Source of the DNA: Myxococcales bacterium
Lineage (GTDB): Bacteria; Myxococcota; Myxococcia; Myxococcales; Anaeromyxobacteraceae
Assembly (NCBI GenBank): GCA_021784495.1
Contig: JAJXSQ010000052.1
Span: 1-9,831, forward strand
DNA length: 9,831 bases
Direction: 5' to 3'
The notes under the pieces are model-generated. The model searched no databases and was not told where the DNA came from. It worked only from the letters and a program-made list of their open reading frames with translations. Every line of letters starts with the position of its first letter. The stretch's first letter is position 1. The translations under genes were made by a program, and so were the position numbers. Shown here one piece after another: positions 1 to 5,359 of this stretch.

Positions 1-987
1 GGCGTCCCCGCCGGGCTGGCGCGGCGAGCGGCGAGGTCGGGCGGCGCGCTGCTCCTCCTCGACCGCGGCTTCACCGCGGCGAGGGCCGTGGCCGAGCGGA
101 CGGTCGACTACGGCTTCGCGCCCGCCGGGCCGGGCTGGGCGTACACCCGGGGCCGGCCGGGGGGGACGAAGCTCTGGCTGGGGGCGGGCGACGCCGCGCG
201 TCCGCTCGCCCCGGCGGTGCGCCGCTTCGCGCTCGGCCCCGGCGGCGAGGTCGCCTGGATCGGCGAGGCGGCGCCCGGGGAGGAGGGGGATCTCCTCGTC
301 GCCGGCGAGCGGGGCGCGCCGCTCCTCCTCGGCCGGGCGGTCGAGGAGTTCCGCTGGGCCCGGGCGGCGCCCCGGCTCGCCTGGCTCGAGCGATACGATC
401 CCCGGAGCCGCACGGGCGTCCTGGGCACCGGCGGACGCGGCGCCCCGCCGCGGACGTTCGGGGCGGGGGTCACCGATCTCGAGCTGACGGCCGACGGGCG
501 GCGGCTCGCCTTCCTGCGCCACACCGCCGAGGGCGGCTTCTCGGTCGATCTCTGGCTCGCCGATCTCGCCGATCCCGCCGCGGCGCCGGCGCACCGGGTG
601 GCGCGCGGCGTCTTCGGCTTCGCCTTCTCCCCCGACGGCCGCTGGCTCGTCTACCGGACGCGCTGCACCCGCAACGGCGACGCCTGCGACCTCGAGCGGG
701 TCGCCGTCACCGGGCGGGCGCCGCCGGCGCTGCTCGCGAGCGGCGTCAAGAGCTTCGACTTCGACCCGCGCGACCCGGGCCGGCTCCTCCTCGGCTGGCA
801 GCGGGCCGACCTGCCGGCGCTCGACGTCGCGGTCTGGCGGGACGGGCGGCTGGCCGCGATCGACGAGGCGGTCCTCCCCGGGAGCGCGGGCTTCCTCGGG
901 CCGGACTCGGCGCGGGTCGCCTACGCGCGCCTGCGGCCGCCCGGGGCCGGGGTGGTGGTGGCGCCGGTCCCCGGCCCCGTCCGCTGA
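1..987 (+). CDS. TolB/WD40-like seven-bladed beta-propeller protein, 5' end missing
   Basis: The reading frame is open from base 1, so the true start lies upstream. A GTG at 88 is the first internal start but is probably not the real one, because the sequence before it (GALLLLDRGF) already reads like a propeller strand. Counting from that GTG, seven copies of a motif resembling F-x-F-S-P-D-G-x-x-L-x-Y occur near residues 7-20, 46-59, 87-100, 129-142, 176-189, 221-235 and 265-279. The best copy is FAFSPDGRWLVYRT. A spacing of 39-47 residues fits one blade each and therefore a complete seven-bladed propeller of the PD40/TolB type. Blade five has a C-x6-C pair (C193, C200) that could form a disulfide, hinting at a periplasmic or secreted protein; a signal peptide would lie outside the window. 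Such propellers usually bind proteins or ligands. I cannot assign a specific role. The stop is TGA at 985. Confidence 0.8.
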   Translation, partial: GVPAGLARRAARSGGALLLLDRGFTAARAVAERTVDYGFAPAGPGWAYTRGRPGGTKLWLGAGDAARPLAPAVRRFALGPGGEVAWIGEAAPGEEGDLLVAGERGAPLLLGRAVEEFRWARAAPRLAWLERYDPRSRTGVLGTGGRGAPPRTFGAGVTDLELTADGRRLAFLRHTAEGGFSVDLWLADLADPAAAPAHRVARGVFGFAFSPDGRWLVYRTRCTRNGDACDLERVAVTGRAPPALLASGVKSFDFDPRDPGRLLLGWQRADLPALDVAVWRDGRLAAIDEAVLPGSAGFLGPDSARVAYARLRPPGAGVVVAPVPGPVR

Positions 988-1001
988 TCGCCGTCGGGGG
1001 C

Positions 1002-1027
1002 GGGGCGGGGAACTCGCCCCGCGGCCC
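1002..1027 (+). terminator. Possible imperfect hairpin terminator after the propeller gene
   Basis: GCGGGG (1005-1010) pairs with CCCCGC (1017-1022) across a 6-base loop. GGG (1002-1004) can add three pairs with CCC (1025-1027) past a two-base bulge. It lies 15 bases after the stop codon, where a terminator would be expected. There is no T tract after it, and in sequence this rich in G+C such a stem can arise by chance. Confidence 0.25.
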
Positions 1028-1033
1028 CGCCGG

Positions 1034-1042
1034 TGCTACCGA
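1034..1042 (+). promoter_or_regulatory. Weak extended -10-like element ahead of xerC
   Basis: TGC followed by TACCGA lies 6 bases before the xerC ATG at 1049. I see no Shine-Dalgarno sequence here and no convincing -35 hexamer. On its own the match is poor. It gains some weight because the TGC sits exactly 15 bases before the ATG, as it does at argD (2060 and 2075). If real, the transcript would be leaderless or nearly so. Confidence 0.25.
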
Positions 1043-1048
1043 TCCGGC

Positions 1049-2029
1049 ATGGCGCCAGACCCCGCCGAGGCCCCGCCCGAGCTCCGTCGCTTCGAGGTCC
1101 ACCTGCGGACCGAGCGGCGGGCGTCGCCCCAGACCGTGCGGGCCTACCTCGCGGACCTCGGCCAGTACGCCTCCTTCCTCGCCGGCGAGCGGGAGGCGCT
1201 CGTCCCCTCCTCCCCCGCGCTCGTCCGCGCCTTCCTGGCTCGCGCCGCGGCCGGCGCCGGTCCGGTCTCCCTGGCGCGCAAGCTCTCCACGCTGCGCACC
1301 TTCTATCGCTTCCTGATCCGCGAGCGGCTCGCGCCCGGGAACCCCGCCCGCGCGGTGGCCGCCCCGCGCCGGCCCTCGCGCCTCGCCGAGGTCCTCCCCG
1401 AGGAGGAGGTGGCGGTCCTCGTCGAGGCTCCCGGCGACGGGAGCCCCGATCCCGCGGGGGCGACGCCGGCTGGCCCCGCCACGCTGCGGCTCCGGGACCG
1501 CGCCATCCTGGAGCTGCTCTACGCGAGCGGGCTGCGGGTGTCGGAGCTCACCGGCCTCGATCTCGACGGCCTCGATCTCCGCGAGGGGCTGGTCCGCGTC
1601 GTCGGCAAGCGGCGGCGCGAGCGGGTGGTCCCGGTCGGCGCCCCGGCGCGCGAGGCGCTGAGCCGCTACCTGGCCGTCGCCCGGCCGGCGCTGCGGCGCG
1701 GGCCGGACGGGGCGGGCGAGGGCGAGCCCCTCTTCCTCAACGCGCGCGGCGGCCGGCTCACGCCGCGCTCGGTCGCCCGGCTCCTGGACCGCTGGGTGCT
1801 CGCCGCGGGGCTCTCCCGCCACGTCCACCCCCACGTCCTCCGCCACTGCTTCGCCACCCACCTCCTCGTGAGCGGCGCCGATCTCCGGGCGATCCAGGAG
1901 CTCCTCGGCCACGCCTCGCTCTCGACCACCCAGCGCTACACCCACCTCGACTGGGCGCGCCTCGCCGCCGCCTACGACGAGGCCCACCCGCGCGCGGGAG
2001 GGAGGGACGCGACCCGTGCCCTCCGGTGA
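1049..2029 (+). CDS. xerC: Tyrosine recombinase XerC
   Basis: This 326-residue site-specific tyrosine recombinase normally acts with XerD at the dif site to resolve chromosome dimers at cell division, bound to DNA in the cytoplasm. The N-terminal core-binding (SAM-like) domain covers about residues 11-95 (RRFEVHLRTERRASPQTV onward). The catalytic domain follows, and all six catalytic residues are visible: R163 (SGLRVSEL), K187 (VVGKRRRE), H262 and R265 (HVLRH), H288 (LGHASLSTTQ) and nucleophile Y297 (QRYTHLD). The ending YDEAHPRA resembles the XerC tail more than the XerD tail, so I prefer XerC. Length is slightly above the usual ~300, mainly because of linkers at 128-146 and 213-225. The ATG start lacks a Shine-Dalgarno sequence. 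argD follows after 45 bases. A phage or plasmid integrase is unlikely given the XerC-like ends and housekeeping neighbours. Confidence 0.93.
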   Translation: MAPDPAEAPPELRRFEVHLRTERRASPQTVRAYLADLGQYASFLAGEREALVPSSPALVRAFLARAAAGAGPVSLARKLSTLRTFYRFLIRERLAPGNPARAVAAPRRPSRLAEVLPEEEVAVLVEAPGDGSPDPAGATPAGPATLRLRDRAILELLYASGLRVSELTGLDLDGLDLREGLVRVVGKRRRERVVPVGAPAREALSRYLAVARPALRRGPDGAGEGEPLFLNARGGRLTPRSVARLLDRWVLAAGLSRHVHPHVLRHCFATHLLVSGADLRAIQELLGHASLSTTQRYTHLDWARLAAAYDEAHPRAGGRDATRALR

Positions 2030-2038
2030 GCGCCGCGC

Positions 2039-2068
2039 TTGAACGGGCCGGGAACGGCGTGCGATAAG
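2039..2068 (+). promoter_or_regulatory. Candidate sigma-70-type promoter for argD-argF, possibly leaderless
   Basis: TTGAAC (2039-2044, 4 of 6 matches to TTGACA) is followed by an 18-base spacer and GATAAG (2063-2068, 4 of 6 matches to TATAAT), which carries an extended TGC just before it (2060-2062). The argD ATG at 2075 lies only 6 bases after the -10 hexamer, so transcription could start at or next to the start codon, giving a leaderless mRNA. No Shine-Dalgarno sequence is present. Two A/T-bearing hexamers at correct spacing are notable in DNA this rich in G+C, but the assignment rests on sequence alone. Confidence 0.5.
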
Positions 2069-2074
2069 CGCCGG

Positions 2075-3295
2075 ATGGATCGGAACCAGGCCTGGGCGGC
2101 GCGCGCCGCCGAGGCGCTCACGCCCAACTACCGGCAGCACCCGGTGGCGCTCGTCCGGGGGGAGGGCGTCCGCGTCTGGGACGTCGAGGGGCGCGCCTAC
2201 CTCGACTTCCTGGGCGGCGTCGCGGTCAGCGCGCTCGGTCACTGCCACCCGGCGGCGGTCGAGGCGCTCACCCGCCAGGCCCGGACCCTCTGGCACGTCT
2301 CGAACCACTACTTCATCCCGCGCCAGATCGAGCTGGCGGAGGCGCTCCTCGCCGTCACCCCGTTCGCCCGGCGGGCCTTCTTCTGCAACAGCGGCGCCGA
2401 GGCGAACGAGGTGATGCTGAAGCTGGCGCGGAAGTTCTTCGCGGACCAGGGGCACCCCGAGCGCCACGAGATCGTGTCCGCCACCGGTTCGTTCCACGGC
2501 CGGACGCTCTTCACCGTGACCGTGGGCGGCCAGGAGAAGTACCAGCACGGCTTCGAGCCGCTCGTCCCCGGGGTGCGCCACGTCCCCTTCGGCGACGTCG
2601 CGGCGCTGGAGGCGGCGCTCGATCACCGGACCGCCGCCTTCGTCGTCGAGCCGATCCAGGGGGAGGCCGGGGTGGTGGTCCCGCCCGCCGGCTACCTCCG
2701 GGCCGCGCGCGAGCTGACCCGGCGGGCCGGGGCGCTCCTGTGCCTCGACGAGGTCCAGACCGGCGTCGGCCGGACCGGGCGGATGTGGGCGCACCAGGGG
2801 GAGGGGATCGCGCCGGATCTCCTGGCCTCGGCCAAGGGGCTCGGCGCCGGCTTCCCCATCGGCGCGCTCCTCGCCACCGAGGAGGTCGGGGCCCACCTCA
2901 CGCCGGGGAGCCACGGCACGACCTTCGGCGGGAACCCCCTCGCCTGCGCGGTGGCGCTGGCGGTCCTCGCCGAGCTCCGCGGCGGGCTCCTCGAGCGGGC
3001 GCACCAGGTCGCGGGCCACCTCCTCGCGCGGCTGGAGGCGCTCCGCTCGACCGGCCGGGTGGTGCGGATCCGGGGCCAGGGGCTCCTCCTCGCCGTCGTC
3101 CTCCAGGGGTGCGAGGCGGCGGCGGTCGCCGACGCCGCGCGCGAGCGCGGGCTCCTGGTGAACCCGATCGGCGGCGACGTGCTCCGGCTCGCCCCGCCCC
3201 TCACCCTCGCGCCCGCCGAGGCGGACGAGGCGGTGGCCCTGCTCGAGGCCGCGCTCCTCGCCGCCCCGGCCCGGCAGGGAGCGACCCCCGCATGA
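2075..3295 (+). CDS. argD: Acetylornithine aminotransferase (PLP-dependent, class III)
   Basis: ArgD transfers the amino group from glutamate to N-acetylglutamate semialdehyde to make N2-acetylornithine in cytoplasmic arginine synthesis; in many bacteria it also serves succinyldiaminopimelate synthesis. The 406-residue length is normal for the family. Visible landmarks are the PLP phosphate-binding motif SGAEA (106-110), SFHGRTL (139-145), VEPIQGEAGV (191-200), D225 in LDEVQTGVGRTG for the pyridine nitrogen, Schiff-base lysine K254 in SAKGLGAGFP, and GTTFGGNPLA (281-290). I chose the ATG at 2075 because residues 1-20 align with normal ArgD N termini, whereas an in-frame TTG at 2039 would add an atypical leader and overlap the promoter-like sequence. 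The stop overlaps the argF start (ATGA). Related transaminases such as ornithine or GABA aminotransferases are possible by sequence, but argF next door makes ArgD the best reading. Confidence 0.93.
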   Translation: MDRNQAWAARAAEALTPNYRQHPVALVRGEGVRVWDVEGRAYLDFLGGVAVSALGHCHPAAVEALTRQARTLWHVSNHYFIPRQIELAEALLAVTPFARRAFFCNSGAEANEVMLKLARKFFADQGHPERHEIVSATGSFHGRTLFTVTVGGQEKYQHGFEPLVPGVRHVPFGDVAALEAALDHRTAAFVVEPIQGEAGVVVPPAGYLRAARELTRRAGALLCLDEVQTGVGRTGRMWAHQGEGIAPDLLASAKGLGAGFPIGALLATEEVGAHLTPGSHGTTFGGNPLACAVALAVLAELRGGLLERAHQVAGHLLARLEALRSTGRVVRIRGQGLLLAVVLQGCEAAAVADAARERGLLVNPIGGDVLRLAPPLTLAPAEADEAVALLEAALLAAPARQGATPA

Positions 3296-4221
3296 CCTCC
3301 CCGCCCCGCTCGAAGCGCGACTTCCTGCGCCTCACCGACCTCGACCGGGACGGCCTCCTCGAGCTGCTGGAGCGGGCGGCGGAGTGGAAGCTGCTCGGCG
3401 CCGGCGGCCCGCGGCCGCTCGAGCGGATGGCGATCGGGCTCGTCTTCGAGAAGGCGTCGACCCGGACCCGGGTCTCCTTCGAGGTGGCGGCGCTCCAGCT
3501 CGGCGGCCACTCCACCTTCCTCTCGCCCCGCGACACCCAGCTCGGGCGCGGGGAGCCGATCCGGGACACCGCGCGCGTCCTCGCCCGCTACCTCGACGCC
3601 CTCGTGGTCCGGACCTTCGAGCACGAGAAGCTGGAGGAGATCGCGCGGCACGCGCGGGTCCCGGTGGTCAACGCGCTCACCGACGCCTCCCACCCCTGCC
3701 AGCTGCTCGCCGACCTGCTCACCGTCGCCGAGCGGTTCGGCGCCGACGCGCTCCAGCGCGGAGGCCTGGAGGTCGCCTGGGTCGGCGACGGCAACAACAT
3801 GGCCAACAGCTGGCTCGAGGCCTGCGCGCTCCTCGGCTTCGGCCTGCGGCTGGCTTGCCCGCCCGGGTACGATCCCGATCCCGCCCTCCTCGCGCGGGCG
3901 GGCGGGCGGGCGCGGCTCGTGCGGAGCCCGGCGGAGGCGGTCGCCGGGGCCCAGGTGGTCAACACCGACGTCTGGGCGAGCATGGGCCAGGAGGCGGAGG
4001 CGGCGGAGCGCCAGCGGGCCTTCGCCGGCTACATCGTCGACGAGCGGCTCCTCGCCGGCGCGCGCGCCGACGCGATCGTCCTGCACTGCCTCCCGGCGCA
4101 CCGCGGCGAGGAGATCAGCGACGGCGTCATCGAGGGGCCCCGCTCGGCGGTCTTCGACCAGGCCGAGAACCGGCTCCACGTGCAGAAGGCGCTCCTCGAG
4201 CTGCTCCTCTCCCCCCGGTAA
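3292..4221 (+). CDS. argF: Ornithine carbamoyltransferase
   Basis: ArgF joins carbamoyl phosphate and ornithine to form citrulline, the step before argininosuccinate synthase in arginine synthesis; the enzyme is usually a cytoplasmic trimer. The 309-residue protein has the full set of family motifs: STRTR (56-60) and HPCQ (134-137) for carbamoyl phosphate, VGDGNNMANSW (164-174), the ornithine-loop DVWASMG (226-232), and HCLPAHRGEEI (265-275) with its catalytic cysteine C266. Aspartate carbamoyltransferase is excluded by the SMG and HCLP motifs. The ATG overlaps the argD stop by four bases (ATGA), which indicates translational coupling. AGGGAG at 3276-3281 could be a ribosome site, though it is rather distant. 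A longer open frame upstream of 3292 is only an overlap with argD in another frame. No other arg gene is present within the window. Confidence 0.96.
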   Translation: MTSPPRSKRDFLRLTDLDRDGLLELLERAAEWKLLGAGGPRPLERMAIGLVFEKASTRTRVSFEVAALQLGGHSTFLSPRDTQLGRGEPIRDTARVLARYLDALVVRTFEHEKLEEIARHARVPVVNALTDASHPCQLLADLLTVAERFGADALQRGGLEVAWVGDGNNMANSWLEACALLGFGLRLACPPGYDPDPALLARAGGRARLVRSPAEAVAGAQVVNTDVWASMGQEAEAAERQRAFAGYIVDERLLAGARADAIVLHCLPAHRGEEISDGVIEGPRSAVFDQAENRLHVQKALLELLLSPR

Positions 4222-4393
4222 CCCCGGCGGGGATGGGGGCCGCGGCCGGCCCGGCGGCGGTGCATCCGCCCCCTCCCTCGTGCTAAACGGAGGGAGGCGC
4301 GGCCGGGGGTCCTCGCCGGCTCCAGCGGGCGGGTCCGGGGGCCGGGCCACGAGGCGGCGGGCGCCCGGGCCGACCGCGGGGGCGCGTCTCCAG
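4222..4393. other. Intergenic region between argF and the chaperone operon, with GC-rich hairpins
   Basis: Most of this 172-base stretch appears non-coding. Just after argF, GGCGG-ATG (4226-4230, 4233-4235) can pair with CAT-CCGCC (4263-4270), with a two-base bulge. An alternative stem is GGCGG (4256-4260) with CCGCC (4266-4270) around the loop TGCAT. GGCCGCGGCC (4238-4247) is a perfect palindrome. Any of these could end argDF transcripts, but no T tract follows. A separate inverted repeat with a promoter-like core lies at 4272-4297. From 4298 to 4393 I see nothing distinct; it would be the 5' leader of the J-domain gene. Confidence 0.45.
4272..4297. promoter_or_regulatory. Perfect 8-bp inverted repeat around a TGCTAAAC core, candidate operator/promoter
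   Basis: CCTCCCTC (4272-4279) and GAGGGAGG (4290-4297) are perfect reverse complements separated by 10 bases. The spacer contains TGC-TAAACG (4281-4289), which resembles an extended -10 element. Transcription from it would begin close to or inside the right arm, about 100 bases before the J-domain gene. A repressor bound to the arms could then block the promoter. Equally, the arms could form an RNA hairpin. There is no clear -35 element. Confidence 0.35.
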
Positions 4394-5359
4394 GTGAGCG
4401 GCGACCGATTCCAGGGATTTGCCTTCGACGCGGCCGCGCTCGCCGAGCCGGGCGATCTCGACCTCGAGCGCCGGCGGGAGATTCTCTTCACCGAGGCCCG
4501 CCTCGACGCCCTCACCCACTACGAGATCCTCGGGATCCCGTGGAACTCCGGCCCCGAGGCGGCCCGCGCCGCCTACGTCGAGCGGGTGAAGGTCTTCCAC
4601 CCCGACCGCTACCCGGGCAAGGCGCTCGGCTCCTACCGGGCGCGGATGGAGCGCGTCTTCCGGCGCCTCACCGAGGCGCGCGACACCCTCGTGGACCCGG
4701 CGCGGCGCACCGCCTACGCCCGGGAGACCGCCCCGGCGCTCGAGGCGACCCGCCTCGCCGCGCGGGAGCTCGAGGAGGGGCGGCGGGCCCAGGAGCGGCG
4801 GGCCCGGGTGAACCGCCAGAACCCGCTCCTGGCGCGCGCCGTCCGGGTGACCGAGCTCATGCGCCACGGGCGCGAGGCGATGGCGGCGGGGCTCTTCCAG
4901 CAGGCGGCGACCGACTTCGGGCTGGCCGCCTCGCTCGATCCCGAGCAGGCGGAGGCCGGGCCGCTGGCCGTCGAGGCGCGGCGGCGGGCGGTGACCTCCC
5001 GCGTCGCCGAGATCCTCGAGCGCGCCGCGACCGAGGAGGCCCAGGGGAACTGGGCCCGCGCCCTCGCCGCCTACCGCTCCGCGCTCGAGATCGATCCGGG
5101 GAGCCTGCACGCCGCGCTGCTCGCCTCGGCGGCGGCGGTCCAGGCGGGCGACCCGGCCGCGGCGTGCGCGCTCGGGCGCGACGCGGTGCGGATCGAGCCG
5201 CGGAGCGGGCGCGCCCACGAGGCGCTCGGGACCGCGCTCGAGGCCGCGGGGCAGCGCGCCGACGCCCGGCGGGAGCTCGAGCGGGCCCTCGAGCTCGATC
5301 CGCGGCTGGAGGGCGCCCGGGAGCGGCTCCGGCGGATGCGCTGGAGGTTCCTCGGATGA
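4394..5359 (+). CDS. J-domain (DnaJ-like) co-chaperone with C-terminal TPR repeats
   Basis: This 321-residue cytoplasmic protein begins with about 40 acidic/amphipathic residues and continues with a J domain at about 41-110 (THYEILGIPW onward) that holds the essential HPD motif at 69-71. J domains stimulate ATP hydrolysis by Hsp70 partners. It lacks the Gly/Phe region, zinc fingers and C-terminal domains of true DnaJ. Instead a charged helix (116-140) leads into about four TPR-like repeats (155-188, 203-239, 240-273, 275-308), which commonly bind proteins or peptides. GTG at 4394 is my chosen start; the frame stays open to a GTG at 4280, but that extra sequence is Gly/Arg/Pro-rich, reads like untranslated leader, and would begin inside the inverted repeat. 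No strong Shine-Dalgarno sequence supports 4394, so the start is uncertain. The stop overlaps the following dnaK start (ATGA), which makes that DnaK the likely partner. Confidence 0.85.
   Translation: MSGDRFQGFAFDAAALAEPGDLDLERRREILFTEARLDALTHYEILGIPWNSGPEAARAAYVERVKVFHPDRYPGKALGSYRARMERVFRRLTEARDTLVDPARRTAYARETAPALEATRLAARELEEGRRAQERRARVNRQNPLLARAVRVTELMRHGREAMAAGLFQQAATDFGLAASLDPEQAEAGPLAVEARRRAVTSRVAEILERAATEEAQGNWARALAAYRSALEIDPGSLHAALLASAAAVQAGDPAAACALGRDAVRIEPRSGRAHEALGTALEAAGQRADARRELERALELDPRLEGARERLRRMRWRFLG
5343..5347 (+). promoter_or_regulatory. Ribosome binding site of dnaK
   Basis: GGAGG lies inside the end of the J-domain gene, 8 bases before the ATG at 5356. It fixes this start over the much longer open frame that extends upstream to 4540, and it shows that dnaK is translated independently as well as by coupling. 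Confidence 0.8.

Noticed and set aside
2039..2074. TTG at 2039 as the argD start
   Set aside because: It would add 12 residues unlike ArgD N termini, and the bases are better explained as a -35 hexamer; ATG at 2075 gives a normal length.
746..3019. 757-codon open frame on the minus strand antisense to xerC and argD
   Set aside because: It has low-complexity Arg/Gly/Pro/Ala/Glu content, no recognisable domain, and lies opposite two certain genes. Long antisense frames are expected when third codon positions are nearly all G or C.
4278..4286. TCGTGCTAA as the right half of a CIRCE element (GAGTGCTAA) for HrcA
   Set aside because: Seven of nine bases match, but the required left half (TTAGCACTC, nine bases upstream) is absent: about two of nine bases match at 4260-4268.
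2692..4515. 607-codon minus-strand open frame across argD, argF and the intergenic region
   Set aside because: Same artefact: repetitive charged composition, no motif, and it covers sense-strand genes with complete active sites.
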